From assembly GCA_035624785.1 (NCBI GenBank), contig DASPQV010000016.1, forward strand, positions 1 through 64,000: DNA of 64,000 nucleotides, in the 5' to 3' direction. The notes beneath the pieces are model-generated. The model had not been told where the DNA came from, did no database searches, and worked only from the letters and a program-made list of their open reading frames with translations. Shown piece by piece: positions 32,791-41,436 of the stretch. Every line of letters starts with the position of its first letter. The first letter of the stretch is position 1. Source of the DNA: JAJZNI01 sp035624785 (lineage in GTDB: Bacteria > Chloroflexota > Dormibacteria > Aeolococcales > Aeolococcaceae). Made by a program: the position numbers and the translations under genes.

Positions 32791-34019
32791 CAGCGGAGGT
32801 CCAGCGCGGTGAGCAGCTGCCCCGCCTCGACCCGGGCGACGCCGGCAGGGACGACCAGCAGGCCCTCCGCATCCGTCAGCGAACGCAGCATCGAGGACGT
32901 CTGGCCTCCGCTCAGGCTCGCCACCGGGATCCCGTCGGGGGCGTCGCTCAGCCTGATCCTGAGGTAGGTCTCCAGGGATCGAGGAGCTTCCACCAGCTCG
33001 CCGAGCCGGACCGCGATCCGGTGGCGGCGGGGATCCGACGCCCCCTGAAGCGAAAGCAGGGCCGGTCTGCCGAACAGCTCGAATGTGACCGCGGCGCTGG
33101 CCGGGTTCCCGGGCAGGCCGATCAGCGGCAGGTCGCCCACCCGGCCGATGAGGAGCGGCTTCCCGGGGCGCATGGCCAGGCGCCAGGCGTCGATGCCGCC
33201 CAGCTCCGCCACCACCTCGCGAACGTGGTCGTGGCGGCCCACGCTCACCCCCGCGCTGGTCAGGACCAGATCGCAGCCGGCCGCCGCTGCCAGGCGCTCC
33301 CGGACGGCCTCTCGGGAGTCGGCGGCGATCCCCAGGTCGACGACCTCCCCGCCGGCCTCGGCGACCGCGGCGGCGAGCATGGGGGCGTTGCTGTTGACCA
33401 CCTGGTGCGGCGCCGGCACGCTTCCCACCGGGATCAGCTCGTCGCCACCGGACATCAGGGCGACCACGGGCCGTCGATGGACCCTGACGGATGCGGCGCC
33501 GGCGGCGGCGCAAGCGGCGATGTCCACCGGGCGGAGCCGCCGCCCCGCTGGGACCATGACGGTACCTGGTGGAGCGTCCCCCCCAGCCCGGCGGACGTGG
33601 TCCCCGGGCCGCGGTGCCTGAAGGACCAGGACGGTGCCGCGGTCACCTGGCTGGGTGTCCTCGATGGGCACCACCGCGTCGGCGCCGCGGGGTATTGGTC
33701 CCCCGGTGGCGATGGCGAGAGCCGTGCCGAGCTCGAGCGCAGCGATCGGTGCCCCGGTCCGAGCCTCACCGGAGGCGGCCAGCCGGACCGGCCGCGTCGG
33801 GGAGGCGCCGGAGCAGTCGGCGGCGAGCACCGCATAGCCGTCCATCGCCGAGTTGTCGCATCCGGGTATCGCCCAGAGCGTGCTGACCGGCCGGGCGAGC
33901 ACGCGGCCGAGACTCTCCGAGAGCGGGATCAGCTCCTCACCCGTCGTTCTCGAGGCGATGAGTTGGAACAACCGCCTCTGCGCCTCCGCCACCGGGATCA
34001 GCTCGGTGGCCACGGTCAT
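32790..34019 (-). CDS. moeA: Molybdopterin molybdenumtransferase
   Basis: MoeA inserts molybdate into adenylylated molybdopterin. The 409-residue protein has domain III features PGCDNSAMDGYAV, the substrate region VLTSAGVSVGRHDHVREV, and LPGNPASAAVTFELF, the MoeA hallmark. The C-terminal beta domain is present. I chose ATG 34019 because it overlaps the mobA stop as ATGA and removes a short Arg-rich extension. It is followed with a one-base overlap by the MoaD-E-C fusion. Confidence 0.95.
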   Translation of the reverse strand: MTVATELIPVAEAQRRLFQLIASRTTGEELIPLSESLGRVLARPVSTLWAIPGCDNSAMDGYAVLAADCSGASPTRPVRLAASGEARTGAPIAALELGTALAIATGGPIPRGADAVVPIEDTQPGDRGTVLVLQAPRPGDHVRRAGGDAPPGTVMVPAGRRLRPVDIAACAAAGAASVRVHRRPVVALMSGGDELIPVGSVPAPHQVVNSNAPMLAAAVAEAGGEVVDLGIAADSREAVRERLAAAAGCDLVLTSAGVSVGRHDHVREVVAELGGIDAWRLAMRPGKPLLIGRVGDLPLIGLPGNPASAAVTFELFGRPALLSLQGASDPRRHRIAVRLGELVEAPRSLETYLRIRLSDAPDGIPVASLSGGQTSSMLRSLTDAEGLLVVPAGVARVEAGQLLTALDLR

Positions 34020-34636
34020 GGCATGACCCTGCCGTCGTGGCGGTGCCCGCTCGTCCGTGAGGTCTCCCGGCAGCGCCGCCAATCCGCCGGGGTGTTGACG
34101 TTCTCCGAGAAGGCGGCCTCTGCCGGCGCCGCCACCTCCGCCGCGGCCACTTGCCTCACCCTCAGCCGCCCGAGCAGGCCGCGGGCCGAGAGGTCGGCAC
34201 TCCCCAGAGCCGCCTCGGCGTGCCCGAGGGCGCTCCGGCAGTACACGGCATGAAGGGGCTCCGGCCCCGCCGCGGTCACCGGAACCACCGCGTCCTCACC
34301 GTCCCACAAGCCGGCGAGGCGGGCCAGGACGTCGGGGCTCAGCCATGGCATGTCCACCGCGACCACGGCACAGAGGGGATGTGGCGAGGCCCGCAGCGCC
34401 GCCACCAGCCCGCCCACGGGGCCGCACCGGGGCGCCGGGTCGACCACGCTGACACAGGCAGGTCGGGTGATCCAGTCGCTGCCTCCGGCGATGATGACCG
34501 GATCGGCCACCCGGCGAAGCCGGGCGACTGCCCGGTCGAGGAGGCTCGATCCGTCCAGCTCCAGCAGGGCTTTGTCGCGCCCCATCCGCAGGCTCCTGCC
34601 GCCGCAGAGGACCGCGCCGCTGAGCGACCCTTCCAT
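34016..34636 (-). CDS. mobA: Molybdenum cofactor guanylyltransferase
   Basis: MobA attaches GMP to the cofactor to give the guanine-dinucleotide form used by DMSO-reductase-family enzymes such as formate dehydrogenases. The 206-residue protein begins with the nucleotidyltransferase loop GAVLCGGRSLRMGRDKALL (family LAGGxSxRMGxDKA) and has AVDMPWLSPDVL as the metal-binding segment. Its end carries FSENVNTPADW, the typical NiNTPEDL-like tail. TATCGT seven bases before the ATG suggests a leaderless promoter for the whole mobA-moeA-moaDEC-mog operon. Confidence 0.94.
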   Translation of the reverse strand: MEGSLSGAVLCGGRSLRMGRDKALLELDGSSLLDRAVARLRRVADPVIIAGGSDWITRPACVSVVDPAPRCGPVGGLVAALRASPHPLCAVVAVDMPWLSPDVLARLAGLWDGEDAVVPVTAAGPEPLHAVYCRSALGHAEAALGSADLSARGLLGRLRVRQVAAAEVAAPAEAAFSENVNTPADWRRCRETSRTSGHRHDGRVMP

Positions 34637-34643
34637 GCCAGCG

Positions 34644-34649
34644 ACGATA
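34644..34649 (-). promoter_or_regulatory. -10 box of a leaderless promoter (mobA operon)
   Basis: TATCGT on the minus strand lies seven bases before the mobA ATG. It sits in the short gap after the preceding gene and could drive the four cofactor genes downstream. Confidence 0.45.
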
Positions 34650-34669
34650 CAGCCACGGGGGCTGCGCCC

Positions 34670-34966
34670 TCAGCGCCGGCCCAGGTCGTCCACTCCGAGG
34701 ATCCGGCCGACGTCCCGCGCCGCCTCGGCCAGGGCGTCGGTCTCGGCCATGCCAACCCCCTGGCGCCGCATCTCCGCGTAGCGTCCGAGCAGGTATGCGG
34801 CCAGGGGAGCGTGCTGGCGCTCGCCGGCATGGGCCACCTCACGGGCGACCTGGAGGATCAGCCTCCCTCGCTCCCCGGTCGGTGGTTGGAGGTCGAAACC
34901 CACCCGCTTGCCCAGCTCACGGGCGATCCGCGGCAGCAGCTCGCCCTCCCCTTGCATGCTGTCCAC
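34670..34966 (-). CDS. DUF6457-like small protein
   Basis: The 98-residue helical protein contains ILQVAREVAHAGERQHAPL, closely like the DUF6457 domain that is often fused to or placed next to MobA in actinobacteria. Function is unknown; a helper role in cofactor maturation or delivery is inferred from that habit. The GTG at 34966 has AGGAGG seven bases upstream, which fixes the start. It lies 33 bases upstream of mobA in the same direction and divergent from fdhD. Confidence 0.75.
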   Translation of the reverse strand: MDSMQGEGELLPRIARELGKRVGFDLQPPTGERGRLILQVAREVAHAGERQHAPLAAYLLGRYAEMRRQGVGMAETDALAEAARDVGRILGVDDLGRR

Positions 34967-35052
34967 CGGTTCACCTCCTGTGGCGTCGTGGGCTCCGAGA
35001 TCCATCAGCATGTCGCCGACGTTGGACCGGCAGGTCCCAGGACACGGCTTGC

Positions 35053-35058
35053 TACAGT
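35053..35058 (+). promoter_or_regulatory. -10 box of a leaderless promoter (fdhD)
   Basis: TACAGT is separated by five bases from the fdhD ATG at 35064. It fits the leaderless pattern with the shortest spacing seen here. Confidence 0.45.
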
Positions 35059-35063
35059 GACAG

Positions 35064-35885
35064 ATGGACGTGGCAAAGCAGCGCGTCATGCAGCTGCGGG
35101 CTTCGGGTGGGACGAGCTGGAGAGCCGACGAGCTCACCGCCGAGGAGCCCCTGGAGATCCGGGTGGACAGCGTTCCGCTGTCGGTGACGATGCGCACCCC
35201 GGGTCACGACCTGGAGCTCGCCGCCGGCTTCCTGATCACCGAAGGGCTGGTGACGGGCGCCGGTGAGATCGTCTCCATGCGCACCTGCCCACAGGCCGGC
35301 GCGGTGGCCGGCCCGCTCAATGTCGTCGAGGTGACGCTCCAGCCGTCAGCGTCGCGGCCCCGCTCCGCCCGCCACTTCTACGTCACCTCCTCCTGCGGGA
35401 TCTGCGGCAAGGCGAGCATCGACCAGGTCCGGACGATCTGCTCCCACCCGGTCCGCGAGGACCCGCTGCGGGTCTCCCCGGAGCTGCTGCTGTCGTTTCC
35501 CGAGCGGCTGCGCCAGGCTCAGCCAGGCTTCGCCCGCACCGGCGGCCTCCACGCCGCCGGTCTCTTCGACGGCGACGGCGGGCTCGTCTGCGTCCGGGAG
35601 GATGTCGGGAGGCACAACGCCTTCGACAAGGTGATCGGCTGGGCCGCCACCCGCGGTCTGCTGCCGCTGCGCTCCCACATCATCCTGGCCTCCGGTCGGG
35701 CCAGCTTCGAGCTCACCCAGAAGGCGCTGATGGCCGGCATCCCGCTCCTCGCCGCCGTCTCCGCGCCGTCAGACCTGGCGGTCGCGCTGGCTCGGGAGTC
35801 GGGGATGACCCTGGTGGGTTTCCTGCGCGGCGACCGCATGAACGTCTACTCGGGCCACCACCGGCTGGCGATCAGCCCCGGCTGA
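35064..35885 (+). CDS. fdhD: Formate dehydrogenase accessory sulfurtransferase
   Basis: FdhD moves sulphur from a cysteine desulphurase to the molybdenum cofactor so that formate dehydrogenase becomes active. The 273-residue protein keeps the sulphur-relay cysteines in SSCGICGKASI and the cofactor-binding blocks GGLHAAGLF, REDVGRHNAFDKVIG and ILASGRASFELTQKA. Length is typical. It is transcribed away from the mobA operon and implies that a formate dehydrogenase, or related oxidoreductase, is encoded elsewhere, since none is in this window. Confidence 0.96.
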   Translation: MDVAKQRVMQLRASGGTSWRADELTAEEPLEIRVDSVPLSVTMRTPGHDLELAAGFLITEGLVTGAGEIVSMRTCPQAGAVAGPLNVVEVTLQPSASRPRSARHFYVTSSCGICGKASIDQVRTICSHPVREDPLRVSPELLLSFPERLRQAQPGFARTGGLHAAGLFDGDGGLVCVREDVGRHNAFDKVIGWAATRGLLPLRSHIILASGRASFELTQKALMAGIPLLAAVSAPSDLAVALARESGMTLVGFLRGDRMNVYSGHHRLAISPG

Positions 35886-35904
35886 GCCCACCAAGGGCCC
35901 AGGA

Positions 35905-35933
35905 CACCCGGGCCGGCGCGGCCGGCCCGGGTG
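35905..35933 (+). terminator. Perfect 13-bp hairpin after fdhD
   Basis: Positions 35905-35917 pair perfectly with 35921-35933 around the loop GCG, about 20 bases beyond the fdhD stop. There is no T-tract. Its strength and place make it a likely terminator. The rest of the gap to 36169 shows nothing else I recognise. Confidence 0.6.
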
Positions 35934-36169
35934 CGCACGGAGAGGGGTTGTTCAACCCAACGGCCCGGCGAGCGCCAGCCGCCCGCGTCCGGCTTGCCCC
36001 GGAAGCGTCCAGCCCGGCGGCTTTTCGCGCCCCTGAAAGTCCGGCACGCCGGCCGCCGCGCCGCACCTGCGTCCCACCTCCATCCTCCGACGCCCTGCCC
36101 GCACCGCGACAGCATGCCGGACCGCCGGTGAAGAACCGGGGAGCCGGCCGTTAAGGGTCGAGGAAGCGA

Positions 36170-36685
36170 TCAGGTCCCGGGCGGCATCTCCGCGAGGATC
36201 CGCCGGACCAGCCCGGCCGGCGAGGAGCGCGAGGCCTCGAGGCTGAGATCCGCGAACCGGGCGTAGAGGGGATCCCTGGTCCGCGCCATCTCGCGGAGCA
36301 TGCCCAGCAGGTCGCCGGCCGGGAGCGGCCGGTGGCCATCATCGCGCTGAAGGCGGGTGGCAAGGCGGGCGACGTCCACCCTGAGCCAGATCACCCAGGC
36401 GTTGCCGATCAGCGAGGGCATCCGCTGATCCAGGATCACCGCGGCGGCGGCGGCGACGACCCGGGGCGGCCGGTGCGCCAGGCCACGGGCGAGCACCTCG
36501 ACCTCGAGGCTGTGGAGTGCATCGATGCCGCGGTCGACGCCCAGTCGCGCCGCCGTCTGACCGGTGGCCGCCTCGAGCTGGGCGTCGCTGTCCCAGAAGG
36601 GTCGGGAGAGCCGGCGGGCGAGGGCCTGCCCCACCGTGGTCTTGCCGCAGCCCATCATGCCGATGAGGACGATCGGACGTGCCAT
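36170..36685 (-). CDS. Shikimate kinase-like P-loop protein with altered substrate site
   Basis: The 171-residue protein has the shikimate kinase fold and ATP site (IVLIGMMGCGKTTVGQALA) and the lid-type RPLP. The shikimate-binding residues are mostly lost, however. The Asp of the DSD motif remains, but the family FRxxE helix reads LHSLEVE without Arg, and the Gly-Gly-Gly strand (ATGGG) reads VVAAAAAVI. It may therefore phosphorylate a different small molecule or be degenerate. It stands alone, divergent from the MinD-like gene, with no other aromatic pathway gene near. I leave the aroK symbol off for this reason. Confidence 0.72.
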   Translation of the reverse strand: MARPIVLIGMMGCGKTTVGQALARRLSRPFWDSDAQLEAATGQTAARLGVDRGIDALHSLEVEVLARGLAHRPPRVVAAAAAVILDQRMPSLIGNAWVIWLRVDVARLATRLQRDDGHRPLPAGDLLGMLREMARTRDPLYARFADLSLEASRSSPAGLVRRILAEMPPGT

Positions 36686-36877
36686 GCGTGGTCGACATTC
36701 TCCGGTTTGGGACGGGCTCGGCCCGCCCAGCCCCCCGGGGCCGCGGCCCGGCGGCGACCGGATTCCCGCGTGACCCGTCGCGGCAAACGAGCTACGCTGG
36801 TTGACCGCCAGGGCTGGGCTGCATCTTTTCGCCGGTTCGGGACGGTACACTCACCGAATTCGCCAGGGGGAGAGGCC

Positions 36878-38548
36878 GTGAAAGAGAAGCCAGGGGGCGA
36901 CGGAAAGGTTCAGGCTCCGCCCGAGACGGGGGAGGACCTGGGCACACCGGCTGAGCCGGTGGAGATCGTCGGCCACCCCAGCCGGCAGCCCGGGGCCCCG
37001 CCCGGCGGCCCGGAGGCCGGGAGTCCCGGCGCCCTTCAGAAGGCCGCGGGAGGGCTCGCGCCGCAGGCGCAGGAGACGCGCTCGGTCACCGCCCGGGCCG
37101 GCGAGAGCCTGCCAGGCGCGGCTCCTTCCGTGCCGGCCCGGCCCGGCGAGGGCTACCCACCTCGAACCCTCTCCGGCGAGCGGCCGCCGCTGCCACCCGC
37201 GGCTTCGAACGGCGCGCCGCCGCGCACCATCCCGCCGCCGATCAGACCCTCGGGCACGCTGCCCCCGGGGATGGCCCCAGCGGCGCTGGCCCAGCGCCCC
37301 GGTCCGTCCACCCAGCCTCCCCGCCCCGGCGGGGGGATGCAGGCCGCGATCCGAAATCTCCCTCAGGACACCTCGGTGGCGCCGCAGCCGGGAGCTGCGA
37401 CCGGCCCGCGCCCCGCCACCCCCACCGCCAAGCCAGCGGGTGGCAACGGGTCCCCGCCAGCCGCCCGTACCAGCAACGGAACCGGGCCCTGGCGGCCCCT
37501 GCCCGGGCCTGCCTTGGCCTCCCCGCAACGCCCGGCGCCGGCCCGCACCGTGGGTCGGCTCGCCGCGCTCGCCCCTGACCCGGAGCCGGCCTCGCTTAGG
37601 CCGGCACCGCCACCTCCCACTACCGCCCACGACCTGGCCCCCCAGCGGGAGCGGTCGGTGAAGACGCCCCCGGCCACCCGCGGCTGGCGGAGGGCGGTCC
37701 GAGTGGTCAGCTTCGGGGTGGTGTCACCCCGTCCGGGAAGAGCCGAGCGACGCGAGCGCGAGCTGATCGCCGCGGCCCGGACCCCGATCGCTACCTGCCG
37801 CCGGGTCGCCATCGTCTCCCGCAAGGGTGGGATCGGCAAGACCACCACCACGCTCATGCTCGGCCACACGTTCGCGCACCGTCGCGGCGACCGGGTGGTC
37901 GCGCTGGACGCCAACCCCGACGCCGGGTCGCTGGCCTACCGGGTCCATCGCGAGACCGACGCCACCGTGACCCAGCTGCTGCGAGCGGCCGACCGGATCG
38001 GCCGGTACAGCGACATGCGGACCTTCACCAGCCAGTCGTCGACCCGGCTCGAGGTGCTGGCCTCCGATGACGATCCGACCATCAGCGTCGCCCTCGGCGA
38101 CCCCGAGTACTCGCGGGTGCTGGACGTCCTGGAGCACCACTACAACCTGATCCTGATGGACACGGGGACCGGGATCCTCGACTCGGCGACCCAGGGGATC
38201 CTGCGGATGGCCGACCAGATAGTGGTCTGCGCCGCTCCCGGGATCGACGCCTCGAGGGCCTCGAGCCTGACCCTCGACTGGCTCGACGAGCACGGCTACC
38301 ACGAGCTGGTCAGCGATGCGGTGGTGGTCATCAACCAGGTTCGCAAGGACGGTGGGCGTGAGCTCCGCTCGGTTTCCCAGCACTTCGCCCGGCGCTGCCG
38401 CGCCGTGGTCAAGGTCCCCTGGGATCCGCACCTCGCCGAGGGCCTGGAGGTCGAGGTCGACGACCTCAAGCCGGCCACCCGAAACGCCTACCTCAACGCC
38501 GCCGCTGCGGTGGCGCGCAGCTTCGGGTTCCCCTCCCACCGCCACTGA
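36878..38548 (+). CDS. MinD/ParA-type ATPase with long Pro-rich N-terminus (EspI-like)
   Basis: Of 556 residues, the first 290 or so are rich in Pro, Ala, Gly and Arg and look disordered. The rest is a MinD/ParA ATPase with the deviant Walker A SRKGGIGKTTTTLMLGHTFA at about 313-332, the switch region VVALDANPDAGSL and Walker B LILMDTGTG. The layout and the ATPase sequence resemble the MinD-like proteins of actinobacteria, including EspI of type VII secretion loci. No secretion genes are in the window, so the partner is unknown. GTG 36878 has GGGGGAGAGG just upstream, and TACACT at 36846-36851 may be its -10. Confidence 0.82.
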   Translation: MKEKPGGDGKVQAPPETGEDLGTPAEPVEIVGHPSRQPGAPPGGPEAGSPGALQKAAGGLAPQAQETRSVTARAGESLPGAAPSVPARPGEGYPPRTLSGERPPLPPAASNGAPPRTIPPPIRPSGTLPPGMAPAALAQRPGPSTQPPRPGGGMQAAIRNLPQDTSVAPQPGAATGPRPATPTAKPAGGNGSPPAARTSNGTGPWRPLPGPALASPQRPAPARTVGRLAALAPDPEPASLRPAPPPPTTAHDLAPQRERSVKTPPATRGWRRAVRVVSFGVVSPRPGRAERRERELIAAARTPIATCRRVAIVSRKGGIGKTTTTLMLGHTFAHRRGDRVVALDANPDAGSLAYRVHRETDATVTQLLRAADRIGRYSDMRTFTSQSSTRLEVLASDDDPTISVALGDPEYSRVLDVLEHHYNLILMDTGTGILDSATQGILRMADQIVVCAAPGIDASRASSLTLDWLDEHGYHELVSDAVVVINQVRKDGGRELRSVSQHFARRCRAVVKVPWDPHLAEGLEVEVDDLKPATRNAYLNAAAAVARSFGFPSHRH

Positions 38549-38633
38549 CGGCGATGCCGATCCCTCTGTGCCGGGGTTCGGCGCAGAGGCGCACCTGGCC
38601 GGCAGCCGGTTAGGCAACGGGGGCACCGACCCG

Positions 38634-39263
38634 ATGGCGGACCAGCCGCCCGACCATTACTTCAGCGCGGCGCCCGGGTCCGCGTCAGCACCGAGGGTGG
38701 TGACCGTGCGGCTGCCCGACCAGGTCCTTGTCATGCACACTGATCGAGGAGTCTTCGCCACCGCCGGGCTCGACGCTGGCACCGAGGCCCTGCTCCGCGA
38801 GGCACCCGCCCCGCCCGCCTCCGGGAACGTCCTCGACCTTGGCTGCGGCCACGGGCTGATCGCCATCGCCCTGGCCCGCCGCTCCCCCGGAACCCGAGTG
38901 GTCGCTGTCGACGTCAACCAGCGCGCCCTGGAGCTGACCCGTCTCAACGCCGCCCTCAACGCCGTCTCCCAGGTCCAGGCGCTTCACCCGGAGGATGTCG
39001 ACCCGAACCTCCGGTTCGCAGCGATCTATTCCAACCCGCCGGTCAGGGTCGGCCGGGAGCCGCTCCTCGCCATGCTGGCCAGCTGGTTGGCGCGCCTCGA
39101 GCCGGAGGGCTCAGCCTACCTGGTGGTCCAGCGTCACCTGGGCGCCGATTCCATCGCCGAGCGGCTTCGGGACCTGGGCTATGAGGTCCGCCGACTGGCT
39201 TCCAAGCACGGCTACCGCATCCTGGCAGTGCACGCGGAGAGCCCGGCGTCGCATCATCCCTAG
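38634..39263 (+). CDS. Class I SAM methyltransferase, RsmC-like
   Basis: The 209-residue protein has the Rossmann motif I VLDLGCGHGLIAIALA, the acidic strand VVAVDVNQRALELTRLN and the catalytic-type IYSNPPVRVG (NPP motif). This is the pattern of RsmC/RlmG-type enzymes that methylate guanine N2 in rRNA. The N-terminal DHYFSAAPGSAS matches small single-domain members found widely in Gram-positive bacteria. The rRNA target is inferred. It ends two bases before lgt, so the two are probably co-transcribed. Confidence 0.85.
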   Translation: MADQPPDHYFSAAPGSASAPRVVTVRLPDQVLVMHTDRGVFATAGLDAGTEALLREAPAPPASGNVLDLGCGHGLIAIALARRSPGTRVVAVDVNQRALELTRLNAALNAVSQVQALHPEDVDPNLRFAAIYSNPPVRVGREPLLAMLASWLARLEPEGSAYLVVQRHLGADSIAERLRDLGYEVRRLASKHGYRILAVHAESPASHHP

Positions 39264-39265
39264 CC

Positions 39266-40294
39266 GTGCTCGGCGTCATCCAGATCGGCATCGACCCCAC
39301 CGCCTTCCGGATCGGCTCCCTGGCGATCCACTGGTACGGGGTCATGTACGTGGTGGCCTTCGTGGTCGCCTACTACCTGGGAGCCAAGCCGCACGCGCGG
39401 CGGCGGGGCATCAAGCAGGAGCGGATCGAGCTGCTGGTCAGCTGGACCATCCTCTGGGGCCTGGTCGGCGGCCGCCTCTATTACGACGTGCAGAGCCTCA
39501 GCCAGCTGCACAGCCCGGTCGACTGGATCGCCGTCTGGAACGGGGGGATGGCGTTCTACGGGGCGATCATCGGGAGCGTCGCCACCATCGTCTTCCTGGG
39601 CTGGCGATGGCGGCTGCCGATCTGGGTCCTGCTCGACGCCGGCGCCATGTTCGCGGTGGTGGGGCAGCCGATCGGGCGGATCGGCAACATCATCAACGGT
39701 GACATCCTGGGCGGCCCCAGCAACCTGCCCTGGGCGACGGCCTACACCAACCCGAACGCGGTGCTGCAGTGCCCGTCGGTGCAGAGCTGCTTTCACCTGG
39801 ACACCGCCTACCAACCCGCCGGCGCCTATGAGGCTCTGGCTACCCTGCTGATCCTGCTCATCCTGGTGTGGCTGCGCCGGCGCGGCGTCCGCCCCGGGGT
39901 GATGATCATCAGCTACGTCGCCCTGTACTCGATCAGCCAGTTCGCACTGGGCTTTGTGCGGGAGTCGGAGCCGGTGGTGTGGCTCGGTCTCAAAGAGCTC
40001 CAGCTCACCGCGGTGGTCGCCTTCGTGGTGGGAGTGCCGGGGCTGGTCTGGCTGTGGTGGCGCACCGGGGGAGGAGCGGCAGCCAGCGGAACCGAGGGGG
40101 TCGCCGCCGTCACCCTCCCCGCGGAGGGCGCACCGGGCTCGGCGGCCACCGAGGCGGAGCCTGGCGCCGTCGAGAAGCCCGTGCCGGCGGCCGACGCGAG
40201 CGGCGACGACGGGCCGGAGGAGGCTTCAGCGGCCGCCACCGGGAGCGCGCCGGCCCAGCCGGCCGGCGGGAGCCCCGGCGAGGGCGGCTCCTGA
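39266..40294 (+). CDS. lgt: Prolipoprotein diacylglyceryl transferase
   Basis: Lgt transfers diacylglycerol from phosphatidylglycerol to the lipobox Cys of prelipoproteins. The 342-residue protein has about seven membrane helices, the HWYGVMYV opening, VGGRLYYD, and the signature GRIGNIINGD, where the usual Glu of NxE is Asp. A tail of about 70 residues rich in Ala, Gly, Pro and Glu follows the last helix, as in actinobacterial Lgt. Its substrates would include the three lipoproteins encoded in this window. It starts with GTG two bases after the methyltransferase stop. Confidence 0.94.
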   Translation: MLGVIQIGIDPTAFRIGSLAIHWYGVMYVVAFVVAYYLGAKPHARRRGIKQERIELLVSWTILWGLVGGRLYYDVQSLSQLHSPVDWIAVWNGGMAFYGAIIGSVATIVFLGWRWRLPIWVLLDAGAMFAVVGQPIGRIGNIINGDILGGPSNLPWATAYTNPNAVLQCPSVQSCFHLDTAYQPAGAYEALATLLILLILVWLRRRGVRPGVMIISYVALYSISQFALGFVRESEPVVWLGLKELQLTAVVAFVVGVPGLVWLWWRTGGGAAASGTEGVAAVTLPAEGAPGSAATEAEPGAVEKPVPAADASGDDGPEEASAAATGSAPAQPAGGSPGEGGS

Positions 40295-40329
40295 CGGCGG
40301 CGCAGCCGCCCGGGTAACCTGGGGGGAGC

Positions 40330-40650
40330 ATGTTCCGCTTCCTGCTCGCCGATGTGACCAGGCTCGATGCCGGGGAGGAGGAGTTCGGCGCGGCCTGCAT
40401 CGACGCCGACGACCTGAGCGACGGAGACCGGATCAAGGTCGATGATCGACGCTGGCGGGTGATCGAGGTCGATTGGTCCACTCTCGACCCCACCGTGGAG
40501 CCGCCGACCGTGCTCGGCTTCGTCGAGCCCGACCCTGACCCGGGTCCGAGCCGCAGCTTCACGGACGTCGCCGCCGGGGAGCTCTCGGGGGGCCCGCGGT
40601 TGGTCGAGCACTCCTTGCCGGTGCTGGTGTTTCCCGCCGACTGGAACTGA
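40330..40650 (+). CDS. Small acidic protein of unknown function
   Basis: I do not recognise this 106-residue protein. It is acidic, has no signal or membrane helix, and is rich in short predicted strands (RIKVDDRRWRVIEVDWSTL). GGGGGGAG lies just upstream of the ATG, a good ribosome site, and codon use matches the neighbours. It sits between lgt and the YggT gene on the same strand. Confidence 0.6.
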   Translation: MFRFLLADVTRLDAGEEEFGAACIDADDLSDGDRIKVDDRRWRVIEVDWSTLDPTVEPPTVLGFVEPDPDPGPSRSFTDVAAGELSGGPRLVEHSLPVLVFPADWN

Positions 40651-40680
40651 CGGGGCGACAGGCTCGCTCGGGCGGCTTCC

Positions 40681-40686
40681 TATACT
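40681..40686 (+). promoter_or_regulatory. -10 box of a leaderless promoter (YggT gene)
   Basis: TATACT is followed by six bases and the GTG at 40693. It matches TATAAT at five of six positions, the strongest such box in the window. Confidence 0.6.
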
Positions 40687-40692
40687 CGGGTC

Positions 40693-41268
40693 GTGTCGCT
40701 CGGCGCCATCTTCACCCTGATCGGGTACCTGCTCGACCTCCTCGCCCTCATCGTGCTGGTGCGAGTGATCATCTCGTGGATCCCCGGCATCAACCTGTAC
40801 AACCCGGTGATCCGCGTGATCCGAGCCATCGGAGATCCGATTCTCGCCCCGTTCCGGGGGCTGCTCCCCAGCTTCGGAGGGATGCTCGACCTCTCCCCGG
40901 TGCTCGCCCTGATCGTCCTCGAGGTGCTCGCCGAAGTCTGCTTCTCCCTCGGCGCCAACGCGGTCAGCGGCGTCTCGGTGGCCACCGTCGTGGTGGCCGC
41001 CGTCGAGCAGCTGCTGCTCACCCTCATGGTCATCGTCGCCCTGCTGGTCCTGCTCCGACTCCTCCTCTCGCTGTTCAACGCCAGCCCTTGGCATCCCCTG
41101 ACGCGAGGCATCCGGGCCATGGCCCGCCCCTTCTGCCTGCCCTTCGAGGGTGTCGCGGTCCGCAAGTCCGCCGTCGACCTCCCCGCCATCGTGGCCCTGG
41201 TGGTCTATGTGGTCGTCTTCGTGGCGGTCAGGCTGATCTTCGACAACCTGGTGCTGCCGCTCACCTGA
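40693..41268 (+). CDS. YggT-family membrane protein, two repeats
   Basis: The 191-residue membrane protein has two YggT repeats, each a pair of helices around a loop: LIVLVRVIISWIPGINLYNPV in the first half and VLLRLLLSLFNASPWHPLTR in the second, each followed by a P-F region (ILAPFRGLLPS, FCLPFEGVAV). YggT proteins occur near division and envelope genes and are linked to osmotic or envelope homeostasis. The molecular role is unsettled. The GTG start is fixed by a -10 box six bases before it. It converges on dnaE. Confidence 0.85.
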   Translation: MSLGAIFTLIGYLLDLLALIVLVRVIISWIPGINLYNPVIRVIRAIGDPILAPFRGLLPSFGGMLDLSPVLALIVLEVLAEVCFSLGANAVSGVSVATVVVAAVEQLLLTLMVIVALLVLLRLLLSLFNASPWHPLTRGIRAMARPFCLPFEGVAVRKSAVDLPAIVALVVYVVVFVAVRLIFDNLVLPLT

Positions 41269-41436
41269 CATGGCGATGAAAAGCCCGCACCCTACCCACC
41301 GCGGATTTCCATCGGAGGAAGAGGAGCGTGGCGACGCCGAGATCAACCCGCCTGCGCGGCCGGTTTTCTTCCCTGGCACTCGCGCATGCTGGATCTGGCC
41401 GGCGCCCGACCGCTTCAGCAGCCTCCTCAGGGCGGC

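Noticed and set aside
36686..36877. TTGACC at 36801 as the -35 of the MinD-like gene
   Set aside because: It lies about 40 bases upstream of the TACACT box, far beyond a workable spacer.
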